Source: JBFXAM01 sp050184295
Lineage (GTDB): Bacteria; Planctomycetota; Phycisphaerae; UBA1845; Fen-1342
Direction of reading: 5' to 3'
Assembly: GCA_050184295.1 (NCBI GenBank)
Contig: JBFXAM010000049.1
Span: forward strand, 1 to 31,200
DNA: 31,200 nucleotides
In this document: positions 8,381 through 16,514 of the stretch, in pieces
Layout: each line of letters begins with the position of its first letter
How positions within the stretch are numbered: position 1 is the stretch's first letter
Program-made: the position numbers and the translations under genes
The notes under the pieces: model-generated
Databases searched by the model: none
What the model was told of the DNA's origin: nothing
The model's input: the letters and a program-made list of their open reading frames with translations, nothing else

Positions 8381-9634
8381 ATGCGATCGTTGAACACCTG
8401 CGCGCGATGCACGGTCCGCACCGCAATGGGGGCGCTTGCACTCGCGTGGATTGCGACCGCCACCGGCCAACCGCCGGAGTACCGAGTGGACCTGCTCGGC
8501 CCCGCGAGCAATGTCGGTGGCATGAACGAGGCCGGCGACGTCGTCGGCGGCTACGATCCCCCCGGCCCGGAACGCAAGCGGGCGTATGTCGCCGGTCCGA
8601 ACCGGCCGTTCCAACTGTTGCCGCTGCCGGCCGGTTATCTCAGCAGCGTCGCGAGCGACATTAACGACGCGGGCGTGATCGTAGGCGGCGCCGCGATCAA
8701 CGGCTACCCCAACGAGCACGGGGACGGAGTGGTCTGGACGCCGAACGCAAGCGGCGGTTACGACGTGGAGGTATTGGGGCATCTTCCCGGGCACACGGGG
8801 AGCCTCGCGAAATCCATCAACAACCGCGGCGACATCATCGGGCAGTCCTTCTACACCACGGGCTTGGGACCGGGCGTCTGGTTCAACTCATCCAGCGGCA
8901 TCGTGAACATTAGCCTGCTGTTCGACGCGCCGACTACGGTCGAGGACGTAAACGACAGCGGGCTCGTCGTAGGTTTCAACGGTCAGATGTTCGATCTGAA
9001 TACGCTGCTGCCGGTCCCATTGCCGCCGGGCCCGCTCGGCCTGACCGGCCTGTATGCGGTCAACAACCACAACGAGGTGGCTGGCGGTTATGGCACCGGT
9101 AATTCGGGCGGCGCGGTCCGCTGGACGCAGAACTTGGGTTGGGAGCGCGTCGGCCTGACGTCGCAATCCGCGATGTTCGCCTTCGACATTAATGACGACG
9201 GCGTGACCGTCGCCGAGACCATCCTCTCGTACCCCTGGTATTTCAATGTCGCCGTCCACTTCTCTGAGTACGGAACCCTGGCGCTCGAGTCGCTGGTCGC
9301 CCCCGACCAGGGCAACTGGCTGTTCATCCCTACCTGGGGGCAGGCGATCAACAATGCCGGACAGATCGCGGCCGTTGGTCAGAACACGGCCACATCCGAG
9401 GCCGGCGTCGTCGTGCTGACGCCCATCCGCGATTCGCACCGGGGCGATCTGAACTGTGACGGCGCCGTGAACAACTTCGACGTCGACCCGTTCGTGCTCG
9501 CGCTGACGGACAGCGAAGCGTACGCGCTCCAGTTCCCGAGTTGCGACGCGGCGAACGCGGACGCGAATGGCGATGGTCTCGTCAACAACTTCGACGTAGA
9601 TGCGTTTGTAGCGCTCCTGCAACCGCAGCCTTGA
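8381..9634 (+). CDS. HAF-repeat exported protein with dockerin-like tag (array gene 2)
   Basis: Protein of 417 residues. Start ATG at 8381 with AAGGAG at 8368-8373 (7 nt); a GTG directly before it is also in frame. An N-terminal signal peptide (TAMGALALAWIATATG) is followed by seven HAF-type repeats of the pattern [AS]-[IVM]-N-[ND]-x-G-x-[IV]-[IV]-G: GGMNEAGDVVG, DINDAGVIVGG, SINNRGDIIGQ, DVNDSGLVVGF, AVNNHNEVAGG, DINDDGVTVAE and AINNAGQIAAV. Seven copies suggest a seven-bladed propeller. The HAF family is known only as probable extracellular repeats with no established activity. The tag occupies residues 355-417, with linker TDSEAYALQFPSC almost the same as in the next gene. Two paralogous HAF proteins lie in the same run (12022 and 20531). 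Confidence 0.87.
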   Translation: MRSLNTCARCTVRTAMGALALAWIATATGQPPEYRVDLLGPASNVGGMNEAGDVVGGYDPPGPERKRAYVAGPNRPFQLLPLPAGYLSSVASDINDAGVIVGGAAINGYPNEHGDGVVWTPNASGGYDVEVLGHLPGHTGSLAKSINNRGDIIGQSFYTTGLGPGVWFNSSSGIVNISLLFDAPTTVEDVNDSGLVVGFNGQMFDLNTLLPVPLPPGPLGLTGLYAVNNHNEVAGGYGTGNSGGAVRWTQNLGWERVGLTSQSAMFAFDINDDGVTVAETILSYPWYFNVAVHFSEYGTLALESLVAPDQGNWLFIPTWGQAINNAGQIAAVGQNTATSEAGVVVLTPIRDSHRGDLNCDGAVNNFDVDPFVLALTDSEAYALQFPSCDAANADANGDGLVNNFDVDAFVALLQPQP

Positions 9635-9992
9635 GGCGCGGACGGGGCAGTGCGAGCCGGCAGAACGTGGAGTCCCTCATGGGAAGCAGACTGGCGGCGC
9701 TGTTACTGGCGATTACGCTGACCGCGTCCTCCCACGGCGTTGGCGATCCGGCGGTGCTCAGCCACTCCGGACGTCCGGGAGGCGGCGGGGCCGCCCGGGC
9801 GCCGGCGCGGGAGCATTCCCACGGAACCGTATCAATCGCGCGGCACGGGCCCTCCGCTGATCGTGTGTCGGGATACCGTGTTTGTCCTTTCCGCGCGGAA
9901 CGGCGTGCGGCGGCGAGCCTGCCGCACGCGTCCCCGACCGTGCGCCGCGCACGTCAGTTCTTCTTTCTAGCCAACCCGGAAGCGAGGTTCTG
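9635..9992 (+). other. Long intergenic leader between array genes 2 and 3
   Basis: This 358-bp stretch holds no recognised gene. It contains a perfect hairpin GCGTGCGGC/GCCGCACGC (9903-9911 with 9921-9929, loop 9 nt), a second stem GGCGGC/GCCGCC (9781-9786 with 9790-9795), and a short open frame described separately. The hairpins could be leader structure or a terminator for gene 2; neither is followed by a clear T-tract. Confidence 0.5.
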
Positions 9993-9993
9993 A
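9679..9993 (+). CDS. Possible small exported protein, doubtful
   Basis: Open frame of 104 codons beginning MGSRLAALLLAITLTASSHG, which looks like a signal peptide. Its stop overlaps the start of the next gene in a TGATG arrangement (TGA 9991-9993, ATG 9993-9995), a layout often linked to translational coupling. Against it: no good ribosome binding site, the remainder is Arg/Pro/Ala-rich with no family resemblance, and it ignores the two hairpins within it. It could be a decayed former array gene that kept only its signal peptide, or chance in GC-rich DNA. No function is proposed. Confidence 0.25.
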   Translation: MGSRLAALLLAITLTASSHGVGDPAVLSHSGRPGGGGAARAPAREHSHGTVSIARHGPSADRVSGYRVCPFRAERRAAASLPHASPTVRRARQFFFLANPEARF

Positions 9994-11954
9994 TGAATGC
10001 CCGAACGAGAAACACGACGATTCACGATCGACTCGCGCCAGTGGGACGGCGCCCGGACGGCGCGCGAGCCTTGATCACGGTGCTTGTGCTGACGGGGGCT
10101 GCGAGCGCCGCCAGCCAGACGATTAACGTCACGACGACCGACGATGTGACCGACTTCGGCGGATCGCAGCAGGTGTCCAATCTGCCGGGACCGGACGGGC
10201 GCGTCTCGTTCCGAGAAGCGTGCCTCGCAGCAAACAACACACCGGGGCCGCAGACGATCGGATTCGCCATCCCGCCCAGCGCTCCCGGCTGGTCGGGCGG
10301 CGTGGCGCTGCTCTACATGGACTTCGACGTATTCCTGCTGACCGACGATGACACCACGGTCGACTTCACAACGCAGACCGCCTACAGCGGCGATACGAAC
10401 CCGAACGGCAACGAGGTCGGCATTCAGTGCTCGATCACCGCCGCAGGCGTGCCGGCGATGATCGTGACCGCCGACCGCTGCATCATCAAGGGCCTGGACC
10501 GCGTGACGTGGGCCGGTTACGCCATCAAGCTGACGGGCAACGAGAACCGCGTGATCGGCTGCACGATCTCCGGAGCGCTTTATGCCGCCGTCAACGTCGA
10601 GGGTTACTTCGGCGGGCCGACGGCCACCGGCAACATCATCGGCGGGACGGCGCCCGGCGAGGGTAACGTGCTGGGCGGCGTCAGCGTGCTGGGGGCGTCG
10701 AGCGACACGGTCGTGGTCGGGAACATCGTCCGCGGCGGCGGCGTCCGGCTGGAGGGCGCCACGCAATACAACCACATCTGCTCCAACGTCCGCGTCGGCG
10801 GACCGACGCCGGAAGAACGCAACGTGATCTCCGGCGGCGGCGGCTTCGGCGAGGAGGGCTTTCCCACCGGCCAGAAGATCTCGATCGTCGATGTCGACGG
10901 AGCCTTGATCGAGGGGAATTACCTCGGCACGAACACGGCCGGCTCGGCGGCCGAGTCGCCGCGCGCCCCGACCGGTGTCGGCGTTCGCGCCGCGCGCAAT
11001 GTCGTCATCCGAAACAACTTGATCAGCGGGATCGCCGTCACGGGCATCAATCACTACGCCGGCCAGCGCTTCGGAACCGCCGTCAGCGTGGTCGGAACGA
11101 GCGTCGATACACAGATCTACGGCAATCGAATCGGCACCGACGCCACCGGCTCGTATGCCATTCCCAATCTCTACGGCGTCGTGGTCGCTCCGTTCACGGC
11201 GTCGGAGATTCCCACGGGGACCGTCGTCGGTGGAACGCTGCCCGGTCAGGCGAACCTAATCGCTTTCAATGAGAGCAGCGGTGTGCGGATCCACGGCAGC
11301 GTCGTCGGCGTGCCCATCCGAGGAAACTCGATCCACTCGAACGGCGGACTCGGCATCGACCTGCTATCCAGCGCCGGCGGCGCCGGCGTCACGCCCAACG
11401 ACAGCGGCGACGACGACGTCGGCGGCAACGGTCTTCAGAACTTTCCAGTGCTGACGGCGGCGGAATCGAGCGGTGCCGCGGTGAGGGTTCAGGGCATCCT
11501 CACCAGCACCGCGAATGCGACCTTCCGGCTCGACTTCTTCGCCAGCCCGGCCTGCGACGCCAGCGGGTACGGCGAAGGCGCGAATTACCTCGGTTCGGCC
11601 GATACGACGACGGATGGTGGCGGAAACGCCGCTTTCTCAACGGCTCTGAATGCCGGCGTGCCGGCCGGTTGGTTTGCAACGGCGACCGCGACGGATGCGA
11701 ACGGAAACACATCGGAGTTCTCCGCCTGCCGGCTGGTGGAGGCGCGCTTTCTCCGCGGCGATCTGAACTGCGATGCGCTGGTGAACAACTTCGACATCGA
11801 TCCGTTTGTGCTGGCGCTGACGGACGCCGAAGCGTATGCGCTCCAGTTTCCGAATTGCGATGTGTCGAATGCGGACGCGAACGGCGATGGAGTGCTGAAC
11901 AACTTCGACATCGACGCATTCGTGGCCTGTCTTGCGAACGGTGCGTGCCAATGA
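9993..11954 (+). CDS. Parallel beta-helix exported protein with dockerin-like tag (array gene 3)
   Basis: Protein of 653 residues; ATG at 9993 with GAGG 5 nt upstream. A long basic n-region precedes the signal core ALITVLVLTGAASAASQ. Directly after it, INVTTTDDVTDFGG and VSFREACLAANN match the CSLREA-type N-terminal region of bacterial surface proteins, with the cysteine displaced. The body has right-handed beta-helix rungs: GGTAPGEGNVLGG, RNVISGGGG, IEGNYLGTNTAG, IRNNLISGIAV, YGNRIGTDATGS, GGTLPGQANLIAFN and RGNSIHSNGGLGIDL. A final domain includes TATDANGNTSEFSAC, typical of a closing beta-sandwich. The tag (residues 589-653) has DLNCDALVNNFD, where the usual loop glycine is alanine, and ends FVACLANGACQ with an extra cysteine pair. 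It is the only body in the run that is not propeller-like. Such helices commonly serve as adhesins or polysaccharide lyases, but no catalytic residues are identifiable. Confidence 0.87.
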   Translation: MNARTRNTTIHDRLAPVGRRPDGARALITVLVLTGAASAASQTINVTTTDDVTDFGGSQQVSNLPGPDGRVSFREACLAANNTPGPQTIGFAIPPSAPGWSGGVALLYMDFDVFLLTDDDTTVDFTTQTAYSGDTNPNGNEVGIQCSITAAGVPAMIVTADRCIIKGLDRVTWAGYAIKLTGNENRVIGCTISGALYAAVNVEGYFGGPTATGNIIGGTAPGEGNVLGGVSVLGASSDTVVVGNIVRGGGVRLEGATQYNHICSNVRVGGPTPEERNVISGGGGFGEEGFPTGQKISIVDVDGALIEGNYLGTNTAGSAAESPRAPTGVGVRAARNVVIRNNLISGIAVTGINHYAGQRFGTAVSVVGTSVDTQIYGNRIGTDATGSYAIPNLYGVVVAPFTASEIPTGTVVGGTLPGQANLIAFNESSGVRIHGSVVGVPIRGNSIHSNGGLGIDLLSSAGGAGVTPNDSGDDDVGGNGLQNFPVLTAAESSGAAVRVQGILTSTANATFRLDFFASPACDASGYGEGANYLGSADTTTDGGGNAAFSTALNAGVPAGWFATATATDANGNTSEFSACRLVEARFLRGDLNCDALVNNFDIDPFVLALTDAEAYALQFPNCDVSNADANGDGVLNNFDIDAFVACLANGACQ

Positions 11955-12021
11955 CGCGACTTCGGCCCAGTGGCCCGCACGCCGGAATGAGCCGACCTGA
12001 CCACCCGACGGAGATCAGAAT

Positions 12022-13278
12022 ATGTCTCAGCACGCACGTACGCGTCGAGCGGTTGTCCGAACAGTAGTGTTCCTGTTGTGTTGTGTCATACCGCAAGTCA
12101 CGCGCGCACAGGCGCCCGAATATCGACCCCGGCTTCTCACGGCGGGACTCAGCGCGATCCATGCAGCCGCGATGAACGAGGCGGGTGACGTTGTCGGCAC
12201 GAGTACGACGGGCTCGGGGGCGTGGGTTTCGCGCTCCGCTGCGCCAGCGAGCCTTCTGCCCGTACCGCCGGGCGCGCCATTCGCGCGCGCCAACGACATC
12301 AATGACGCCGGGGTCATTGTCGGGTCCGTCGGGTCCAGCAGTTATCCCGGGTACGGCCGGGCCGCGGCCTGGGTTCCCGACGGCGCGGGCGGTTACACGA
12401 TTCACGATCTCGGCACGCTGCCTGGACACGTCCATAGCGAGGCGCTGGCCGTGAACAACGTTGGCGACATCGTCGGCTACTCGTCCAATGGGACGTTTCG
12501 ATATGCCGTGCGCTTCGTCATCTCCGGGAACATTCAGGATCTTTCGAGCACGGGAATCTTCGATCCTGTGGATATCAACGATCGGCGCGTGCTGGTCGAT
12601 CAGTCGTCCGCCGTCAAGCGGCTGGACCTGAACACCATGATCGTGGAGGACCTGGGTGCACCGCCGAGCGGCGCGAGCGGTAGTTACGTCGCCGCGCGCG
12701 CGGAAGCGATCAACGAGCACGGTCAGGTCGCGGGTGCCGCCATTCTGGCAACCAGCACCAACTGCAACCACCAGGCGGCGCGATTCCGCGACGACGGCGG
12801 CTGGGAGGTGCTCAGCGGGTGCGGTCAGTCGAACAGCGCCTGGGACATGAACGACCACGGGGACGTCGTGATGCGGCTGAACGTCGCACCGTATGTGCAT
12901 CTCGAAGGCCTCGGCACCTTCCGCATTGAAGATGTCATCGTGGCCGATACGGGCCACTGGTATGTCATCAACGGCTACGGGCTGACCATCAACAACTCGC
13001 GCCAAATGGCGGTGCCCGCCACAAACTCCGCGACCGGCGAGAGCGGCATTGTCCTGCTGACACCCGTCGCGCGCCGCGCGGGCGACCCAAACTGCGACGG
13101 CGCGGTCGACAATTTCGACATCGACCCGTTCGTGCTCGCGCTGGCGGACGCCGGCGCGTACGCGGCCGCGTATCCGGATTGCGACATCAACAACGCCGAC
13201 GTGAACGGCGACGGCGCTGTAAACAACTTCGACATCGACCCGTTTGTGCAGTGCGTCGTGGGTGGCGGATGCCCATAG
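12022..13278 (+). CDS. HAF-repeat exported protein with dockerin-like tag (array gene 4)
   Basis: Protein of 418 residues; ATG at 12022, GGAG at 12010-12013. Signal peptide VVRTVVFLLCCVIPQVTRAQ. Seven HAF motifs are present: AAMNEAGDVVG, DINDAGVIVGS, AVNNVGDIVGY, DINDRRVLVDQ, AINEHGQVAGA, DMNDHGDVVMR and TINNSRQMAVP. It is a clear paralogue of the protein at 8381: both begin the mature part with PEYR and both carry LPGHxxS after the second repeat. The tag (residues 354-418) reads DPNCDGAVDNFD and DVNGDGAVNNFD and ends FVQCVVGGGCP with an extra cysteine pair. That tag resembles the tag of the next gene far more than that of the HAF paralogue, including a 59-nt exact match (13109-13167). Function unknown; extracellular by signal peptide. 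Confidence 0.88.
   Translation: MSQHARTRRAVVRTVVFLLCCVIPQVTRAQAPEYRPRLLTAGLSAIHAAAMNEAGDVVGTSTTGSGAWVSRSAAPASLLPVPPGAPFARANDINDAGVIVGSVGSSSYPGYGRAAAWVPDGAGGYTIHDLGTLPGHVHSEALAVNNVGDIVGYSSNGTFRYAVRFVISGNIQDLSSTGIFDPVDINDRRVLVDQSSAVKRLDLNTMIVEDLGAPPSGASGSYVAARAEAINEHGQVAGAAILATSTNCNHQAARFRDDGGWEVLSGCGQSNSAWDMNDHGDVVMRLNVAPYVHLEGLGTFRIEDVIVADTGHWYVINGYGLTINNSRQMAVPATNSATGESGIVLLTPVARRAGDPNCDGAVDNFDIDPFVLALADAGAYAAAYPDCDINNADVNGDGAVNNFDIDPFVQCVVGGGCP
13109..13167 (+). repeat. 59-nt exact repeat inside the tag, copy 1
   Basis: Bases 13109-13167 are identical to 14706-14764 in the next gene and lie in the first loop and linker of the tag. After one mismatch a further 21 nt match. The bodies of the two genes are unrelated. 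Confidence 0.95.
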
Positions 13279-13312
13279 TTCGACGCGTGCCGAACGGACC
13301 AGGAGAAAGCAA

Positions 13313-14875
13313 GTGACCCCATTCAAGTATCCCGCAACCGTCGCAGTCGCTGTGGCGCTCGCCGCGAGCGCGACCGCAAGCCCGTTCATCAGCTCTGTTT
13401 CACCTGACCCGGTCACGCCCAGCGGCCGGCTGGTGATCACGGGCGCCGGCTTCGGCGCGGAAGGGCAGGTTCTGATCGACGAATTGCCGTCCTTTCTGAC
13501 GTCCTGGAGCGACACGCGCATCGTCGCCTACGTCCCCGAGGTCGCGCACGTGGGCAACTGCCCCGTGCAGATCGTACTACCGGGCGACGCGAGCAACGTC
13601 GCCACCGTCGCGATCGTCGCCCGGCAGGCAGCGGGGCGCGTGCTCTGGCGCTTTCAGGGCGACGCGCTGTACAGCGTCACGCGCCCGGCGCTCGGCCCCG
13701 ACGGCACGATTTACGCCGTCGACGTGTACGGCACGCTCTACGCCGTCGCACCGAACGGCGGCCTGCGCTGGTTGACCCGCGGCGCCGGAGACAAAGGCGT
13801 CGATGTCGGCCCCGACGGAACCATCTACACCGGCAGCGAGGACGCGATCCGCGCCTACAGCCCGGACGGCACGTTGCGTTGGACCTTTGTGCAGAACCCG
13901 CGCGCCTTCATTCTGCTCGGCCCCAACGTCGGCCCGGACGGCAACGTGTACGGCGTCTCCACTTCGGGCATGGGGATCATTTCGCTGACGCCCAACGGCG
14001 AACTGCGCTGGGCCGAACCCGAAGTCTACGACCGCCCCATCGTGGATTACCAGGAAATCACGTTCGGACCCAACGGCAACCAGCACCAGCTCTACTTCCA
14101 CGCCAACAATCATGTGAAGGGCGTGCGGCTCGATAATGGCGACACGCGCTTCACGCTGGGCGGCGGCCGGTCGCAGCCGGCGGTCGGACCGGACGGCAGC
14201 GTCTATGTCGGCGGGCTGGGCCGCTACGACCCGAACGGCAACTTGCTGAACTCCTGGGTTCCCTCGCCCAATAACGGCTCGAGCGGGCACGACGTGGGCT
14301 CCGACGGTCGCGTGTACTTCGCGTACAACCTGAGCTGGTTCACCGGCCGCAACGCCGACCTGACACAGCGCTGGAACTTCCTGTCCGATGGCATGGTGAA
14401 CTGGCCGACCGTTCAGCCGCAGAATCAGATCGTGGTCACCGGCGGCGCCCTCAATTTCGGCATGTCGGGCTACATCCAGGCGTTCGACACGGCCAACGGC
14501 AATCGCCTGTGGCGCGAAACGTTACCGCAGGAGATCGAGAACAACCTGGCGGTCGGCGCCAAGTCGCGCTTCGCGCCCGACGGCCGCACGGTTTACTCGC
14601 CGGTGTACATGTTCGGCTACAACCAGGCCGACGTGTATTGGTACATCTACGCCTTGCGCACCGGCGACGCGCTGCGCGGCGATCTAAACTGCGACGGCCT
14701 GGTCAACAATTTCGACATCGACCCGTTCGTGCTCGCGCTGGCGGACGCCGGCGCGTACGCGGCCACGTATCCGGATTGCGACATCAGCAGCGCCGACATG
14801 AACGGCGACGGCGCCGTGAACAACTTCGACATCGATCCATTTGTGGCGTGCCTGTCCGGCGGCGGGTGCCCGTGA
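13313..14875 (+). CDS. IPT/TIG plus PQQ-like propeller exported protein with dockerin-like tag (array gene 5)
   Basis: Protein of 520 residues. GTG at 13313 is preferred: AGGAG at 13301-13305 lies 7 nt upstream and it gives a clean signal peptide (YPATVAVAVALAASATAS). Gene 4 ends only 34 bp upstream, so the two are probably co-transcribed. Residues about 22-105 look like an IPT/TIG immunoglobulin-like domain (ISSVSPDPVTPSGRLVITG, GFGAEGQVLIDE). Then come about eight repeats built around GPDGTIYAVD, often with LRW or VLW strands (RVLWRFQGD, GTLRWTF, NRLWRET), as in PQQ-like propellers; no cofactor site is claimed. The tag (456-520) reads DLNCDGLVNNFD and DMNGDGAVNNFD and ends FVACLSGGGCP. Likely a surface binding or scaffold protein; no enzyme motif seen. 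Confidence 0.87.
   Translation: MTPFKYPATVAVAVALAASATASPFISSVSPDPVTPSGRLVITGAGFGAEGQVLIDELPSFLTSWSDTRIVAYVPEVAHVGNCPVQIVLPGDASNVATVAIVARQAAGRVLWRFQGDALYSVTRPALGPDGTIYAVDVYGTLYAVAPNGGLRWLTRGAGDKGVDVGPDGTIYTGSEDAIRAYSPDGTLRWTFVQNPRAFILLGPNVGPDGNVYGVSTSGMGIISLTPNGELRWAEPEVYDRPIVDYQEITFGPNGNQHQLYFHANNHVKGVRLDNGDTRFTLGGGRSQPAVGPDGSVYVGGLGRYDPNGNLLNSWVPSPNNGSSGHDVGSDGRVYFAYNLSWFTGRNADLTQRWNFLSDGMVNWPTVQPQNQIVVTGGALNFGMSGYIQAFDTANGNRLWRETLPQEIENNLAVGAKSRFAPDGRTVYSPVYMFGYNQADVYWYIYALRTGDALRGDLNCDGLVNNFDIDPFVLALADAGAYAATYPDCDISSADMNGDGAVNNFDIDPFVACLSGGGCP
14706..14764 (+). repeat. 59-nt exact repeat inside the tag, copy 2
   Basis: Identical to 13109-13167 in the preceding gene; see that entry. Suggests recent duplication or gene conversion limited to the tag. 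Confidence 0.95.
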
Positions 14876-14954
14876 CCGGCGGCCGGGCGCAGGCGCGGCC
14901 TCGCCCGGCGTGGGACGGTGACGGATTAGAGGATCGACGAGCAAGGAGACGACG

Positions 14955-16289
14955 ATGCTGCATTCGTGGACGGTCCGGTTTTCCGCGCTGACTGCGAGTC
15001 TGATTCTGTTGTCGGCCCGCGCGGGGGCCGACGAAGCCTGCGGCGACTGGCAGGCCGTCGACAGTCCGAACCCGTCGACCGTGAACCGCGTTCTGCACAT
15101 CGCCGGCAGCAGTCCGGAGAACCTGTGGCTCCTCGGACACGCCGGCCCGACCTACCCGGGTACGCCGATGATCTGGCGCCGCCAGGGCGCGGGCTGGGAG
15201 TCGGTGCCGCTGCCGGATACAAGACATCTCGGCTCGTTGCCGAACTTCAACGCGATCATCCGGCTGCCCAACGGCGATGTGCTGGTCGGCGGCAACGTGC
15301 ACACCACGTACCCCATCGACAACTTGCCGTTCGTCGCGCGCTGGAACGGCTCCGCGTGGGCGGAAGTGACCGGGATCGCGTTGCGGCCGCAGACCGTCTA
15401 CCCGTACGGCGCGCGCGGCGGATTCATCTACGACTTCTTCGCCGCCAGTTCCGATGACATCTGGGCCGTCGGCCATGCGGCGAGCATGGGGAGCGGCGGC
15501 AGTGTGCCGATGGCGGTTCACCTCGACGGCTCCACCTGGACGGAAGCTCAAACGCCCATCGTCGGCAATCGTACGAATCAAATCATCGCCGTCGACGGTT
15601 CGGGCTCGAGCGACATCTGGGCCGTCGGCGTGTATCGCGACATCGCCGGCGCTTACACCCCGATGACGATGCACTGGAACGGAGAGGGTTGGACGTATCA
15701 CGCCGCGCCGGTCGGCGCGACGGGCTCGTTCGATGCGGTCGCCGTGACTTCGCCGACGGACGCGTGGGCGCTCGGTGCGGCGATGCTCGCGCACTGGGAC
15801 GGCGGCTCCTGGGAATCCATGCCGCTGCCGGCGGGCGCCAGCTCGGCGGCGATCGAGGCAGTCGCATCCGACGACATCTGGGTGGCGCACATGACCGGCG
15901 GTTACTTCCACTGGGGCGGGGCGGCGTGGTCGTTTGTGCCTTCGCCGTTCACGTCGCCGCCCGGGTTCTTCACGCAGATCCGCGATTTCGCCTCCTTTGG
16001 CGCGTGCAACGTCTGGTCCGCCGGCAGCATCCTGGCGCTCGACGGAAGCCAGGCGTCGACCACAATCGTCGAACGGCTGGCCGCGCCCGCCACGGCGCCC
16101 GGCGATCTCAACTGCGACGGCGTAGTCAACAACTTCGACATTGATCCGTTCGTATTGGCGCTGACGGATGCCGCCGCATATCGCGCGAGTCACCCGGACT
16201 GCGAGATCACGAACGCGGATGCGAACGGCGACGGTGCGTTGAACAACTTCGACATCGACGCGTTCGTGGCGCTGCTGGCGGGAACGTAA
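14955..16289 (+). CDS. WAVG-repeat propeller exported protein with dockerin-like tag (array gene 6)
   Basis: Protein of 444 residues; ATG at 14955 with AAGGAG at 14943-14948. Signal peptide FSALTASLILLSARAGA. The body shows seven repeats around [SA]-[SP]-x-[DN]-[DI]-W-A-V-G: SPENLWLLGHAG, PNGDVLVGGNV, SSDDIWAVGHA, SSDIWAVGVYR, SPTDAWALGAA, ASDDIWVAHMT and ACNVWSAGSIL. These resemble kelch-like or WAVG-type bacterial propellers of unknown activity. The tag (383-444) reads DLNCDGVVNNFD, linker TDAAAYRASHPDC, DANGDGALNNFD and FVALL without extra cysteines. The tag is closest to that of array gene 1 in the AAAY linker. A stem-loop lies 29 bp after the stop. Confidence 0.87.
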   Translation: MLHSWTVRFSALTASLILLSARAGADEACGDWQAVDSPNPSTVNRVLHIAGSSPENLWLLGHAGPTYPGTPMIWRRQGAGWESVPLPDTRHLGSLPNFNAIIRLPNGDVLVGGNVHTTYPIDNLPFVARWNGSAWAEVTGIALRPQTVYPYGARGGFIYDFFAASSDDIWAVGHAASMGSGGSVPMAVHLDGSTWTEAQTPIVGNRTNQIIAVDGSGSSDIWAVGVYRDIAGAYTPMTMHWNGEGWTYHAAPVGATGSFDAVAVTSPTDAWALGAAMLAHWDGGSWESMPLPAGASSAAIEAVASDDIWVAHMTGGYFHWGGAAWSFVPSPFTSPPGFFTQIRDFASFGACNVWSAGSILALDGSQASTTIVERLAAPATAPGDLNCDGVVNNFDIDPFVLALTDAAAYRASHPDCEITNADANGDGALNNFDIDAFVALLAGT

Positions 16290-16318
16290 GCAGGCCCGCT
16301 CACCGCGTGTACCGCAAA

Positions 16319-16345
16319 CCGGGCTCTCAGTAACAGAGCGCCCGG
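16319..16345 (+). terminator. Stem-loop after array gene 6
   Basis: CCGGG/CCCGG plus CTCT/AGAG with a 2-nt bulge and the loop CAGTAAC, starting 29 bp after the stop codon. No T-tract follows, so it may be a weak or factor-dependent terminator. The following 169-nt leader before the next gene supports a transcript break here. Confidence 0.4.
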
Positions 16346-16514
16346 ACGGTCGACTCCGGCGGGTGCGCCGTACTTGGGCGACCGGAGCGGGGCCGTCGGC
16401 GAGCGAAGCGGGCTCACGATCCGCGGCAGGTGCTTCGACATGAACCATGCGAGCCATTCCGGACCGACGCGCCGACGGCGTTTTCCGACGAACCGCTTGG
16501 ATAGGGAGAACACG

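Noticed and set aside
11500..13521. Minus-strand open frame of 673 codons, and similar ones at 14784-16457, 20414-21853, 21699-23198 and 6456-7523
   Set aside because: All are shadows of array genes. Their recurring DVEVV-type stretches are simply the reverse translation of the tag DNA.
16374..16514. Longer N-termini for array genes, for example from 16374, 9882, 24691 and 26499
   Set aside because: Each would put a basic, low-complexity stretch ahead of the signal peptide, while the internal starts have a Shine-Dalgarno sequence at normal spacing.
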